Positions 31,198-39,820 are shown, numbered from the stretch's first letter. The stretch is 64,000 bases of DNA from Chryseobacterium sp. H1D6B (GCF_029892445.1 NZ_JARXVJ010000001.1:1488001-1552000), one strand, 5' to 3'. Translations and numbers: made by a program. Notes: generated from the sequence alone by a model not told the origin.

Positions 31198-31449
31198 TTA
31201 AAAGGGCTGCTCTTCGCAATTTTGTGATGGATGACATCCGCCTCCGCCTCCTGAACCACCTCCGCCGGGATTTCCAACGCTTACACATGTTCCCGGATTT
31301 CCGTCATCATTCATTTCACATGCTTTTCCAAAAGTGCATTCACAGTCTGTCCAGCAGTAAGCTGAGTCTCCGTTGAAGTGGCAGCCTCCGGCTCCGTTGC
31401 CAAGAATTACTGACAGATCTTTTCTCAAAAGTTTTTTAATGTTTTTCAT
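31198..31449 (-). CDS. Bacteriocin-like leader, Cys-rich peptide 3
   Basis: The 83-residue product begins MKNIKKLLRKDLSVILGNGA, a leader type frequent in Chryseobacterium 'bacteriocin-like' peptides, with a probable cleavage region at GNGAGG (residues 17-22). The remaining segment has eight cysteines (CHFNGDSAYCWTDCECTFGK ... CHPSQNCEEQPF) and a Gly-rich linker (NPGGGGSGGGGG). The frame starts at the ATG at 31449 and has its own terminator. No exporter or modifying enzyme lies nearby. The leader differs from that of peptides 1 and 2, so it belongs to another subfamily. The function is unknown. Confidence 0.82.
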   Translation of the reverse strand: MKNIKKLLRKDLSVILGNGAGGCHFNGDSAYCWTDCECTFGKACEMNDDGNPGTCVSVGNPGGGGSGGGGGCHPSQNCEEQPF

Positions 31450-31615
31450 AGTAATAGCTGTTAAAAGTTTGTAATTTGATATTTACAGGAATAACTCAAT
31501 AAATATAATAAAAAATCAAATTAATGTGAATTTATTTATGGTATTATGATTAAATGTTTAATTTTTTTTAGATTTAATAAAGATTGAGTCCTCAGGCTTT
31601 AAGCACTAATAAAAA

Positions 31616-31642
31616 AATTCCGCTGTAATCTACAGCGGAATT
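31616..31642. terminator. Bidirectional terminator after pepT
   Basis: AATTCCGCTGTA (31616-31627) is a perfect 12-bp inverted repeat with 31631-31642; loop ATC. Confidence 0.85.
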
Positions 31643-31663
31643 CAGAGTGTATTTTAAGTTTAA

Positions 31664-32911
31664 TTATGCTTTTACAATATTAATAATTACTTCGACAGCT
31701 TTTTCCATGCTCTCCAAAGCAACATATTCGTAAGGTCCGTGAAAATTCATTCCTCCGGCAAAAATGTTTGGACAAGGCAGTCCCATATAAGATAATTGGG
31801 CACCATCTGTTCCTCCTCTAATCGCTTTTATTTTAGGCTCAATATTGGCCTCTTTCATTGCTTTTGCAGCAAGATCGATGATATGCATTTTCCCTTCAAA
31901 CTGCTGTTTCATGTTTCTGTACTGCTCTTTTATTTCAACTTCTGCAGTTCCTTCACCATGTTTCTGATTAAATTCAGCAACCTTCTGTTCCATGAATTTT
32001 TTTCTTGCCTCGAATTTCTCATCATCATGGTCACGGATGATATACTGAAGTTTAGCCTCAGAAATATCAGAGTTGATATCCATTAAATGATAAAACCCAT
32101 CGAAACCTTTTGTAGTAGCAGGTGTTTCGTTTGCAGGAAGTGATTGCGCAAATTCAGCAGCTAAGAGACAGGCATTTATCATTTTTCCAAATGCGTATCC
32201 AGGGTGTACACTTAGTCCATGAATTTTAACGACAGCTCCAGCCGCATTGAAGTTTTCATATTCTAATTCTCCCACTTCACTGCCGTCCATCGTGTAAGCC
32301 CATTCAGCCCCGAATTTTTTAACGTCAAATTTATGAGCGCCTCTTCCAATTTCCTCATCAGGAGTAAAGCCTACAGCCACTCTTCCGTGTTTAATTTGAG
32401 GATTGGCAATAAGAAATTCAGCGGCAGTTACGATCTCTGCACAGCCCGCTTTGTCATCAGCTCCAAGAAGAGTCGTTCCGTCTGTAGTGATCAGCGTTTC
32501 CCCTGTATGTTTTTTTAGACTTTCAAATTTTGAAGAAGACAGCGTAAATCCTGTTTCTTTATTTAAAAGAAGGTCATTCCCGTCATAATTTTCCCAAACC
32601 TGAGGTTTTACATTTTCACCACTGAAATCAGGTGAGGTATCATAATGTGAAATAAATCCAATTACAGGTTTGCTTTCATTTTCCAGATTAGAAGGAACAT
32701 ACCCCATAATATAACCATGATCATCAATAGAAACATCTTCTAAGCCGATGGTTTTTAATTCTTCAGCAATGTATTTTGCGATGTCCCACTGGCGGGGCGT
32801 AGAAGGCGTTGTTTCACTTTCTGCATCACTTGTTGAATATATTTTTACATAATTAAGAAAACGGTTCAATAGTTTTTCTCTCCACTCTTGGTTGAATTCT
32901 ATACTACTCAT
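31664..32911 (-). CDS. pepT: Peptidase T (tripeptide aminopeptidase)
   Basis: PepT is a cytoplasmic di-zinc M20 peptidase that removes the N-terminal residue of tripeptides. The 415-residue length matches. Metal-ligand motifs are ISHYDTSPDFSGENV, TLLGADDKAGCAEIV and VGFTPDEEIGRGAHKFD, then the later EYENFNAAGAVVKIHG and RGGTDGAQLSYMGLPCPNIFAGG. The ATG at 32911 is preceded by a -7 box TAACTTTG. A perfect bidirectional terminator follows the stop. It is monocistronic. Confidence 0.96.
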   Translation of the reverse strand: MSSIEFNQEWREKLLNRFLNYVKIYSTSDAESETTPSTPRQWDIAKYIAEELKTIGLEDVSIDDHGYIMGYVPSNLENESKPVIGFISHYDTSPDFSGENVKPQVWENYDGNDLLLNKETGFTLSSSKFESLKKHTGETLITTDGTTLLGADDKAGCAEIVTAAEFLIANPQIKHGRVAVGFTPDEEIGRGAHKFDVKKFGAEWAYTMDGSEVGELEYENFNAAGAVVKIHGLSVHPGYAFGKMINACLLAAEFAQSLPANETPATTKGFDGFYHLMDINSDISEAKLQYIIRDHDDEKFEARKKFMEQKVAEFNQKHGEGTAEVEIKEQYRNMKQQFEGKMHIIDLAAKAMKEANIEPKIKAIRGGTDGAQLSYMGLPCPNIFAGGMNFHGPYEYVALESMEKAVEVIINIVKA

Positions 32912-32930
32912 TAGATATTATAAATTTTAA

Positions 32931-32938
32931 CAAAGTTA
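32931..32938 (-). promoter_or_regulatory. -7 box (TAACTTTG) for pepT
   Basis: Read on the minus strand TAACTTTG lies 19 bases before the pepT ATG. Confidence 0.5.
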
Positions 32939-33071
32939 GCAAATTTGATGCTCAGTATAAGGAATTTGTAATTGAATCTAAATGATTGAAATTATAAATC
33001 ATATATAAAGAATTGAAAATCAAATTAATGTTAGCTTTGTATGTACCTTACACGAAATTGTTTAGTTTTGT

Positions 33072-33079
33072 TATATTTG
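33072..33079 (+). promoter_or_regulatory. -7 box (TATATTTG) for the HMG-CoA lyase gene
   Basis: TATATTTG ends 19 bases before the ATG at 33099. Confidence 0.6.
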
Positions 33080-33098
33080 ATAAAATTTGAAAGTAAAA

Positions 33099-33947
33099 AT
33101 GTTTCTTACCGAATGTCCTAGAGATGCCATGCAAGGCTGGGGAGAGTTTATCCCGACTGATAAAAAAATCGATTACATCAATGCCTTAATGGAAGTGGGG
33201 TATGATGTGCTGGATAGTTTAAGCTTTGTTTCCCCAAAAGCAATCCCGCAGATGGCTGATTCTGACGAGGTGGCAGAAAATATTGATAAATCTTTATCTA
33301 ATACCAAAGTGTCAGCAATTATCGGAAATTATAGAGGTGCAGAAAAAGCATTGAAACATCAATCAGTAGATATTTTAGGATTTCCTTTTTCTATCTCTGA
33401 AACTTTTCAGCATAGAAATACTAATAAAAGCCAGGAAGAAGCTTTTAGTGAGATCATTAAGATTTATGATTTAGCCAAAAGCGAGAACCGAGAATTGAAC
33501 ATTTATTTTTCAATGGCTTTTGGAAACCCTTATGGTGAGATGTGGAAATGGGAGGATGTAGATTTCTGGGCAAACCGGTTTTCAGAAATAGGAGTTAAAA
33601 ACATCTTACTTTCTGATACAACAGGAGTTGCAACCACGGAGACGATCTCTCTCTTATTTGAAAAAATACCGTCTAAGTTTCCTGATATTAATTTTGGAGG
33701 ACATTTCCACAACCGTTATGAAGACTCTTATTCAAAGTTGAAAGCGGCTTACGATAAAGGCTGCAGAAGATTCGACAGTGCAATAAAAGGAATCGGAGGC
33801 TGTCCGATGGCAAAGGATGATTTAGTTGGAAATATGCCTACAGAACAAGTCATTAACTTTATGAGTGTAGAAAAAGTAGAGCATACTCTAAACTTGTTAA
33901 ACTTTGAAAGCGCTTATAATAAGGCTAAAGATATTTTTCATTTTTAA
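33099..33947 (+). CDS. Hydroxymethylglutaryl-CoA lyase
   Basis: This TIM-barrel lyase splits HMG-CoA into acetyl-CoA and acetoacetate, the last step of leucine breakdown. The 282-residue product has the active-site Arg/Asp in MFLTECPRDAMQGW, which replaces the more common EVGPRDGLQ. The metal-binding HxH is in FGGHFHNRYED, and the catalytic Cys loop is in IKGIGGCPMAKDDLVGN. Start at the ATG at 33099, as a TTG four codons earlier adds nothing conserved and a -7 box lies just upstream. The TECPRDAMQGW variant is unusual but the other motifs are clear. Confidence 0.87.
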   Translation: MFLTECPRDAMQGWGEFIPTDKKIDYINALMEVGYDVLDSLSFVSPKAIPQMADSDEVAENIDKSLSNTKVSAIIGNYRGAEKALKHQSVDILGFPFSISETFQHRNTNKSQEEAFSEIIKIYDLAKSENRELNIYFSMAFGNPYGEMWKWEDVDFWANRFSEIGVKNILLSDTTGVATTETISLLFEKIPSKFPDINFGGHFHNRYEDSYSKLKAAYDKGCRRFDSAIKGIGGCPMAKDDLVGNMPTEQVINFMSVEKVEHTLNLLNFESAYNKAKDIFHF

Positions 33948-34058
33948 AAATGATTTTTACTAAATAAATATCAATAGAGGCAGGCTTTAGTCCGCTTTTA
34001 AAAGATTAAGACTTCTCGGCTTTAGCCAAACAAAACCTAATCAATAAAATCTAATAAT

Positions 34059-34895
34059 ATGTCTCCAATTATTTCCGTCTCTGAATTAAAGGAAAATTTC
34101 CAAAATACAAATCTCATCATTCTTGATGCAAGAGCCGGAAAAGAGATGTATCAAAATTATCTTGAAAAACATATCAAAGGAGCTAGATTTATTGATCTAG
34201 ATAAGGATCTGGCAGCAATTGGAGAGGATGCTGCTTTTGGAGGAAGACATCCGCTTCCAAATGTTCAAAAATTTGGAGAGACACTTTCTAAGCTGGGAAT
34301 TGCAGAAAACTCATGGATCGTAATCTATGATGATAAAAATGGGGCAAACGCAGCGGCAAGGGCGTGGTGGATGCTGAGGTCTTTTGGATTTGAAAATGTT
34401 CAGGTTTTGGATGGAGGAATTCAATCTGCCGAAAAAAAGGGATTAGAATTTTCATCCGGCGAAGAAATATTTGAGAAGGCTTCAGTAATTAAAAAAGCAA
34501 ACTGGCTTCTCCCTACTTCAAATATTGAAGATGTTGAAAATGAGATAGAAAACAATACGGCAGTAGTAATTGATGTGAGAGATGAATACCGGTACAAAGG
34601 AGAATCAGAACCAATCGATCTGGTTGCGGGGCATATTCCCGGAGCGGTTAATATTCCTTTTTCTGAGAACTTAGATGAAGAAGGGAATTTTTTAAAACCG
34701 GAAATTCTAAAAGAAAAATATATAAAACTATTGCAGGGAAATCCAGAAAAATTAATCATTCACTGCGGCTCAGGAGTTACTGCGTGTCATACTGTTTTAG
34801 CGTTGGATTATGCTGGGTTCCAGATTCCTAACTTATATGTAGGTTCGTGGAGTGAGTGGAGCAGAAGGAATAAAGAAATAGCAAAAGATCTATAA
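34059..34895 (+). CDS. Sulfurtransferase with two rhodanese domains
   Basis: The 278-residue product has two rhodanese domains: an inactive first one (LIILDARAGKEMYQNYLEKHIKGARFIDLDKDL ... VIYDDKNGANAARAWW) and a catalytic second one (VVIDVRDEYRYKGESEPIDLVAGHIPGAVNIPF). The active-site loop is IIHCGSGVTACHTVLAL with the sulfur-accepting cysteine. The loop CGSGVTA resembles that of 3-mercaptopyruvate sulfurtransferase (SseA) more than thiosulfate sulfurtransferase, but the donor cannot be fixed. It is monocistronic with a strong terminator. Confidence 0.9.
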   Translation: MSPIISVSELKENFQNTNLIILDARAGKEMYQNYLEKHIKGARFIDLDKDLAAIGEDAAFGGRHPLPNVQKFGETLSKLGIAENSWIVIYDDKNGANAAARAWWMLRSFGFENVQVLDGGIQSAEKKGLEFSSGEEIFEKASVIKKANWLLPTSNIEDVENEIENNTAVVIDVRDEYRYKGESEPIDLVAGHIPGAVNIPFSENLDEEGNFLKPEILKEKYIKLLQGNPEKLIIHCGSGVTACHTVLALDYAGFQIPNLYVGSWSEWSRRNKEIAKDL

Positions 34896-34898
34896 ACA

Positions 34899-34927
34899 AA
34901 AAACGCAGAAAATTTTTCTGCGTTTTT
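34899..34927. terminator. Bidirectional terminator after the rhodanese gene
   Basis: AAAAACGCAGAAAA pairs with TTTTCTGCGTTTTT around 34899-34927. It serves the converging Fe-S gene too. Confidence 0.85.
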
Positions 34928-34945
34928 ATATTTTTACTGTGGAGG

Positions 34946-35272
34946 TTAAAGCATTCCTAATTCAAACTTGGCCTCTTCACTCATCATATCCTTATTCCAG
35001 CTTGGTTCAAAAGTAAGTTCCAGGTCTACGGTTTTTACATGTTCTACTTCCAGCGTCTTATCCTTTACTTCCTGTGGAAGTGTTTCTGCAACTGGACAGT
35101 TTGGGGTAGTTAATGTCATAATGATTTTCACATCACCGTCCTCAGAAATCTGGACATCATAGATCAGCCCAAGTTCGTAAATATCCACTGGAATTTCAGG
35201 GTCATAAACTGTTTTCAGCGTTCTTATAATGTCTTCTCCTATATCAGCAATTTGTTCGTCTGTAAATTTCAT
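34946..35272 (-). CDS. DUF59/MIP18-type Fe-S assembly protein (SufT-like)
   Basis: The 108-residue product is a DUF59 (MIP18-like) protein: IRTLKTVYDPEIPVDIYELGLIYDVQISEDGDV, then MTLTTPNCPVAETLPQEVK with the conserved cysteine, and LTFEPSWNKDMMSEEAK. Members assist Fe-S cluster maturation and are often found with suf genes. Here it closes a four-gene minus-strand operon: its start lies 3 bases after the stop of the exonuclease gene. A terminator follows. Confidence 0.9.
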   Translation of the reverse strand: MKFTDEQIADIGEDIIRTLKTVYDPEIPVDIYELGLIYDVQISEDGDVKIIMTLTTPNCPVAETLPQEVKDKTLEVEHVKTVDLELTFEPSWNKDMMSEEAKFELGML

Positions 35273-35275
35273 TTT

Positions 35276-35980
35276 TTAATCGAGATTGATATTTCTTTGC
35301 AATAAATCTTCCTGACGAAGCCGTCGGAAAACGTTTGCCAAAGTTAACACATCTTTTTCACAATAGTCCACTATTCTTTGCAAGTCTTTTTCTATGTAGT
35401 AGATTGATGAAACCATTGAGCCGTCTATGTCATCTTTGGGTGTTGGAATTCCAAAAACATGAGCGAGTAACTCCAATGAAACAAAGCTTTTATAGTCTCC
35501 GAACTTCCAAAGTTCCATCGTATCAATATGCGGAATTTCCCATGGTTTTTTCCCGAAAAGCTGAAACGGCACCGGGGGCTGCATTCCATTAATTAAAAAT
35601 CGTCTTGCAATCCATGGAAAATCGAATTCTTTACCATTATGGGCACAAAGAATGATGTCCCGGAGTCTCGGGCTGTTAAAGATCTCACCGAAACTCTGCA
35701 GCAGCTTTTTTTCATCATGGTCTGCAAAACTTTTGATCTTTAATGTTTCGTTTTTTTCGAGCATTCCGATGGTAATACAGATGATTTTTCCAAATTCGGC
35801 CATAATTCCGGCTCTTTCTGGATAAAAATCTTCTGCAGAAACCTCATCTTTTCTCTGGAATCTTGTTTTCTTATCCCAGAGATATTGATCAGTCTCAGAT
35901 AAATCGTCCCATGAAGATGCGTTCGGAACGGTTTCAATATCAATGAATAAGATTCTTTCTAAAGGGATGTTTTGTATCAT
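35276..35980 (-). CDS. DEDD 3'-5' exonuclease (PolB-related)
   Basis: The 234-residue product is a stand-alone RNase H-fold 3'-5' exonuclease. The first Asp and Glu are in LFIDIETVPN (residues 14-16), the second Asp block is ILCAHNGKEFDFPWIARRFL, and the last is RIVDYCEKDVLTLANVFRRL. This is the 'predicted exonuclease related to family B polymerase proofreading domain' group. Its substrate (DNA or RNA ends) is not established. It is in an operon between the CsaA gene (13 bases) and the Fe-S gene (3 bases). Confidence 0.88.
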   Translation of the reverse strand: MIQNIPLERILFIDIETVPNASSWDDLSETDQYLWDKKTRFQRKDEVSAEDFYPERAGIMAEFGKIICITIGMLEKNETLKIKSFADHDEKKLLQSFGEIFNSPRLRDIILCAHNGKEFDFPWIARRFLINGMQPPVPFQLFGKKPWEIPHIDTMELWKFGDYKSFVSLELLAHVFGIPTPKDDIDGSMVSSIYYIEKDLQRIVDYCEKDVLTLANVFRRLRQEDLLQRNINLD

Positions 35981-35993
35981 ATGTGTTTTAAAT

Positions 35994-36341
35994 TTATCCT
36001 ACCTGCATTCCATTCTTAGTAGGCAGCGACGGAGTTAAAAGGGTAATCTCTCCTTTATCATCTCCATACACTCCCAAAACCAGACATTCACTGAAAAAAT
36101 TAGCGATCTGTTTCTTCGGAAAGTTGACAATTGCTAAAATTTGTTTGCCAATCAGATCTTCTTTTTCGTAAAGTGAAGTGATTTGAGCGGAAGACTTTCT
36201 TATTCCCAGATCTCCAAAATCAATTTCTAACTGATAAGACGGGTTTCTGGCTTTTTCAAAATCATTTACGGAAATAATAGTTCCTGTTCTTATATCTATT
36301 TTTTCAAAATCCGGCCAGGATATTTCTGGTTTTACTGTCAT
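35994..36341 (-). CDS. tRNA-binding protein CsaA-like
   Basis: The 115-residue product is a single tRNA_bind (OB-fold) domain: WPDFEKIDIRTGTIISVNDFEKARNPSYQLEIDFGDLGIRKSSAQIT, then LIGKQILAIVNFPKKQIANFFSECLVLGV. CsaA-type proteins bind tRNA and have been described as chaperone-like export factors in Bacillus. The first base of its frame overlaps the upstream metallopeptidase-like gene by 4 bases, so the genes are translationally coupled. Confidence 0.92.
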   Translation of the reverse strand: MTVKPEISWPDFEKIDIRTGTIISVNDFEKARNPSYQLEIDFGDLGIRKSSAQITSLYEKEDLIGKQILAIVNFPKKQIANFFSECLVLGVYGDDKGEITLLTPSLPTKNGMQVG

Positions 36342-36847
36342 GGTAATGAATTAATTAACTGTTCTACTTCTATTTTCTGAGCTTCGTATTGCTGCTGGAG
36401 TTCAGAGCGTTTTCCCATTCTTCTGTAGTATTCCAGAGCTTTATTTCCAAAAAATTTTCTATGAAAATCTGAAACATCGGGAATCTGAGGGAAAACTTTG
36501 TGAAAAAGCATTTCATAATAAGCCTGAAATTCTCTTTCGTTTTTATCTTCAATGACGTTTCCCGGTGCTTTTTGTCTGACGTGAAGCATTTCGTGGGCAA
36601 TCATATTAAGAACTAAATTCAAATCAAAATCAAATATGTTTTTGGGAATCATGACCATTTGCGGATGTCCCAGTGCTCCTTCAGCGGTTAAAAGCATTGA
36701 GTTAGGAGAAAGCTCTTCTCTGAAGCCAAAACCTGCAAAATTCTCATGTTCTAACCCAAAAGAATGAATTAAAAATTTTGCTGCATCTATGGTCTGGTCA
36801 TGCTCTTTGTAAGCATTCAGGTGTAAATTGATCTGGTCTAAATTCAT
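36338..36847 (-). CDS. Putative HExxH metallopeptidase
   Basis: The 169-residue cytoplasmic protein has the zinc-protease motif HEMLH in LVLNMIAHEMLHVRQKAPG (near residue 87) and a downstream KNEREFQAYYEMLFHKVFP that may supply the third ligand Glu. No signal peptide. I do not recognise a named family, although it is conserved-looking and first in a four-gene operon with CsaA, an exonuclease and a Fe-S factor. Proteolytic activity is inferred from the motif only. Confidence 0.7.
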   Translation of the reverse strand: MNLDQINLHLNAYKEHDQTIDAAKFLIHSFGLEHENFAGFGFREELSPNSMLLTAEGALGHPQMVMIPKNIFDFDLNLVLNMIAHEMLHVRQKAPGNVIEDKNEREFQAYYEMLFHKVFPQIPDVSDFHRKFFGNKALEYYRRMGKRSELQQQYEAQKIEVEQLINSLP

Positions 36848-36902
36848 TCAAAATATGTTTTAACAAATGTATTAAAATAATAAAAAATGATTAGGAATGC
36901 GG

Positions 36903-37835
36903 TCAAGGAATTTGAATGACGATCTTTCCCTGTGTGCCGTGGGTTTCAATTTCCTCATGAGCCTGTACTATTTTTTCCATGGGCAGGATTTTATCTACAT
37001 GCACTTTAAGCCTTCCGTCTTTAAGAAGTTCTGCAATCACTTGTAAATGCTCTCTTTTAAATGAAAGCATCATCCACATTAAATTAATATTTCTTTCTTG
37101 GGCATATTCAACAGCTTTAGGATCATCTTTTGTAGAAGAGGGAAGGCATACGACTCTTCCTCCGGGTTTTGTGCAGTTAATCGACCGGTATAATATCTCG
37201 TGTCCCATTGTATCCAATACAGCGTCAAGATCTGATACTCTTTCTTCAAATCGTTCGTTTTTATAATCAATGGGCTGGTCAACACCAAGACTTTTTATAA
37301 AATCAATATTTTTTCCTGAAGAGGTTCCGCTTACAAAAGCACCTGCTATTTTCGCAAACTGTACCGCCAAATGGCCGACACCTCCGGCTGCAGACTGTAT
37401 TAAAATGTGTTCTCCAGAAACGATTTTCAAATGCTCATGAACTGCCTGATAAGCAGTAAGTCCAGCCAGTGAAACAGCCGAGGCTTCTTCAAAACTGATG
37501 TTTTCAGGTTTTTTGACAATGAATTCAGGGCTTACGGCCACGTATTCTGCGTAAGTCTGTGTTGCCAAACCAAAAACTGCATCACCCGCTTTAAAATGAT
37601 GAACATTTTTACCGGTCATCTCAATAATTCCGCTTACGTCTTTTCCTAGAACAACAGGTAATGGAAGGGTTTTAGAGGAAATATGTGCGCCGGAACGGAT
37701 TTTAGTATCTACGGGATTTATTCCTATGGCTTTTACCCTTATTAAAACCTCATCATCTGTGATTTGGGGTTTCTCCATATCTACAATTTCAAGGGCGCTG
37801 GCCGGTCCAAATTCTTTTATAATTACTGCTTTCAT
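36903..37835 (-). CDS. Zinc-free quinone/NADP-dependent MDR oxidoreductase
   Basis: The 310-residue product belongs to the medium-chain dehydrogenase/reductase superfamily, quinone oxidoreductase (QOR) branch. It begins MKAVIIKEFGPASALEIVDM, has the GroES-like domain VLIRVKAIGINPVDTKIRSGA and VLGKDVSGIIEMTG, and then the Rossmann motif HILIQSAAGGVGHLAVQFAKIAGA. The cysteine zinc ligands of alcohol dehydrogenases are absent. It likely reduces quinones or enones with NADPH. It is monocistronic. Confidence 0.9.
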   Translation of the reverse strand: MKAVIIKEFGPASALEIVDMEKPQITDDEVLIRVKAIGINPVDTKIRSGAHISSKTLPLPVVLGKDVSGIIEMTGKNVHHFKAGDAVFGLATQTYAEYVAVSPEFIVKKPENISFEEASAVSLAGLTAYQAVHEHLKIVSGEHILIQSAAGGVGHLAVQFAKIAGAFVSGTSSGKNIDFIKSLGVDQPIDYKNERFEERVSDLDAVLDTMGHEILYRSINCTKPGGRVVCLPSSTKDDPKAVEYAQERNINLMWMMLSFKREHLQVIAELLKDGRLKVHVDKILPMEKIVQAHEEIETHGTQGKIVIQIP

Positions 37836-37943
37836 AATAGATTGGTTGATGGTGGTTATTTAATTAAGTATCTAATTTAAGATTTTATAAGCCTGGAATA
37901 CCCAGATCAAATGCTTTTTAATTTAAAAGCTTGGATTCACAGG

Positions 37944-38351
37944 TTAGTCTTCTTCAAATTTTCTAAGGATTTCTATGGCTTTGTCCGCATCTTTTTGATC
38001 TACGAAAATATGATCATGGAAATATGCAGCAACAACGTTACAGCTGATTCCTTCCTTGCTTAATGCATTTGAAAACGCAGCAGTAAGACCTACAGCCTCT
38101 AAAGAAGAATGAACTTTTAAAGTGATCCAGGAAGAAATGTAGGAATATTTCAATCCCAAATGATCTGCCTCTTCCTGTCTTAAAACTATTGTTTGACCCT
38201 CATCTTCTTTGAAAAAAAATAAAATTTTATCTAAAGAAATGCTGTTAAGATTATTCATATTGCAAAAGACAAATCGGCCTTCATTTAATACAGGCTTCAT
38301 CGTTTTTAATAAGACCGCTAAATTTTTTTCACCTTCCATGTATGGTATCAT
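37944..38351 (-). CDS. ACT-domain protein
   Basis: The 135-residue product consists of two ACT-like modules: the first around LLKTMKPVLNEGRFVFCNM, the second around WITLKVHSSLEAVGLTAAFSNALSKEGISCNVVAAYFHDHIFVDQKDADKAIEIL. This matches small stand-alone ACT proteins (CASTOR-like), which bind amino acids and may regulate metabolism; the ligand is unknown. The start could be the ATG at 38351 or the one four codons later at 38339. It is monocistronic. Confidence 0.8.
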   Translation of the reverse strand: MIPYMEGEKNLAVLLKTMKPVLNEGRFVFCNMNNLNSISLDKILFFFKEDEGQTIVLRQEEADHLGLKYSYISSWITLKVHSSLEAVGLTAAFSNALSKEGISCNVVAAYFHDHIFVDQKDADKAIEILRKFEED

Positions 38352-38530
38352 TAGGGGTTAGGATATTTCCATTATGAGCTATCAAAATTATGTAAAAAAG
38401 GATTCATTATTCAATTCTAAATAAAAAATACTTACAGATTAATATTATTGATAATCATTTGTTTAGGTGTTTGTTTCGTTTTCTTTTTAAAATTTCATGC
38501 AAGATTCCCAAAAAATGAGATTTATATAAG

Positions 38531-38540
38531 TGAGCGCTCA
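38531..38540. promoter_or_regulatory. Perfect palindrome TGAGCGCTCA (possible operator)
   Basis: A 10-bp perfect palindrome, GC-rich against an AT-rich background, 35 bases before the DUF4840 ATG. Confidence 0.35.
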
Positions 38541-38574
38541 GAATAATTAATGTTTAATACAATAAATTAAAAAA

Positions 38575-39147
38575 ATGAAAAAATTATCAGGAATTAAAGT
38601 CTTTATGGCTGTTCTGCTGGCGTTCGTAGGTCTTTCTTTAATATCATGTGAAAATGATGATCATGTAGAGCCTGTAAAATTAGAAGATGTAAACGGAAAT
38701 TATAAAGGAAAAATAATAATAACCCAAGGCGGCAGTAAAACAGAAGCCGCTATTGGTTTTGCAGCAAAGAATAATGTGATTACGTTTTCAGAATTTCCAA
38801 TCAAAGAAATTGTGAAATCAGTAGTGAAAGATCCTGTAAAGACAGCTGCAGCAATTACAGCACTGGGAAAAATTAAATATGATCTTGATTATACACCCGT
38901 GTTAAATAATGAAAATACTGTAGTAGAATTAACTTTTATTCCCAGAGCGCTGGAAATACAGATTCCGGTAGACGGAGTTAATAAAAAAGCAGTCGTAACA
39001 TTTAGCGTTAAGCAGAAAGGATTCTATATAGGACAGAATAGAGCATTGAAATTCGATCTGTCAGCAGATAAAATAACAGTGGATGGAACAGTATTAAACC
39101 CTTTTGAAATTATTAAATATGATTTTCCATATTCTGTAAAAAATTAG
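38575..39147 (+). CDS. DUF4840 lipoprotein
   Basis: The 190-residue product has a lipoprotein signal (GIKVFMAVLLAFVGLSLISC, Cys near residue 26) and a beta-rich domain. The features DVNGNYKGKIIITQGGSKTEAAIGFAAK and LEIQIPVDGVNKKAVVTFSVKQKGFYIGQN are typical of DUF4840, a Bacteroidota family of about 190-220 residues with unknown function. It should be anchored in the outer membrane. A terminator-like hairpin follows, and a palindromic possible operator lies upstream. Confidence 0.82.
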   Translation: MKKLSGIKVFMAVLLAFVGLSLISCENDDHVEPVKLEDVNGNYKGKIIITQGGSKTEAAIGFAAKNNVITFSEFPIKEIVKSVVKDPVKTAAAITALGKIKYDLDYTPVLNNENTVVELTFIPRALEIQIPVDGVNKKAVVTFSVKQKGFYIGQNRALKFDLSADKITVDGTVLNPFEIIKYDFPYSVKN

Positions 39148-39165
39148 AGTAGAGTTGTCAATAGG

Positions 39166-39203
39166 AATAGGTTGCGCCTTGTAATGAGGCCGCCTATTTT
39201 TGC
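39166..39203 (+). terminator. Probable terminator after the DUF4840 gene
   Basis: AATAGG (39166-39171) pairs with CCTATT (39193-39198); imperfect inner GCGCC/GGCCGC pairing; T-run follows. Confidence 0.55.
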
Positions 39204-39253
39204 ATTTAAATTAAATTAATCAATCGGTAACAGGAACGTAGTGTACATCATAC

Positions 39254-39820
39254 ATGAAAGAAAATAAGGAGCAGATTTTGGCAGACCGCCTTCTTTTAAA
39301 AGAAGAAGCCGCATGGAAAGAGCTTTTTGGATCTTATTCCAGAAATCTCACCTACGTATGCTCCCGTTACATCATTGGGAAAGAAGATGTACATGATGTG
39401 CTTCAGAATAGTTTTATAAAGATGTTCCGCTCAATAGATTCATTTGAGTACAGAGGAAATGGTTCCTTAAGAGCCTGGATAACCCGTATCGTAGTTAATG
39501 AATCTTTAAAGCATATTAAGCAGCATTCAGACTTTAAAGTGTTTGCAGATACTTTTGAAATACCCGACATCCAGGACGAAGAGGAGCCTAATTTGGAAGA
39601 AATTCCGCAAACAGTTATTATGGAAATGATCCGTTCTCTTCCCGAAGGATATAGAACAGTTTTTAATCTTTTTGTATTTGAGAAAAAGAGCCATAAAGAA
39701 ATTGCCGGACTTTTAGGAATAGCAGAAAATTCTTCTGCATCACAGTTTCACAGGTCTAAAGCGATGCTTATTCAGAAAATTAAAGAATATAAAATGTCAA
39801 AAAAGGCGCAATATGGATAA
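39254..39820 (+). CDS. ECF-type RNA polymerase sigma factor
   Basis: The 188-residue product has sigma region 2 (YVCSRYIIGKEDVHDVLQNSFIKMFRSIDSFEYRGNGSLRAWITRIVVNESL) and region 4 (SLPEGYRTVFNLFVFEKKSHKEIAGLLGIAENSSASQFHRSKAMLIQKI). Regions 1 and 3 are missing, as in extracytoplasmic-function sigma factors. It overlaps the next gene by 8 bases. That partner has a cytoplasmic start plus a membrane helix and probably acts as anti-sigma factor. The T9SS cargo gene downstream may be a target. Confidence 0.92.
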   Translation: MKENKEQILADRLLLKEEAAWKELFGSYSRNLTYVCSRYIIGKEDVHDVLQNSFIKMFRSIDSFEYRGNGSLRAWITRIVVNESLKHIKQHSDFKVFADTFEIPDIQDEEEPNLEEIPQTVIMEMIRSLPEGYRTVFNLFVFEKKSHKEIAGLLGIAENSSASQFHRSKAMLIQKIKEYKMSKKAQYG

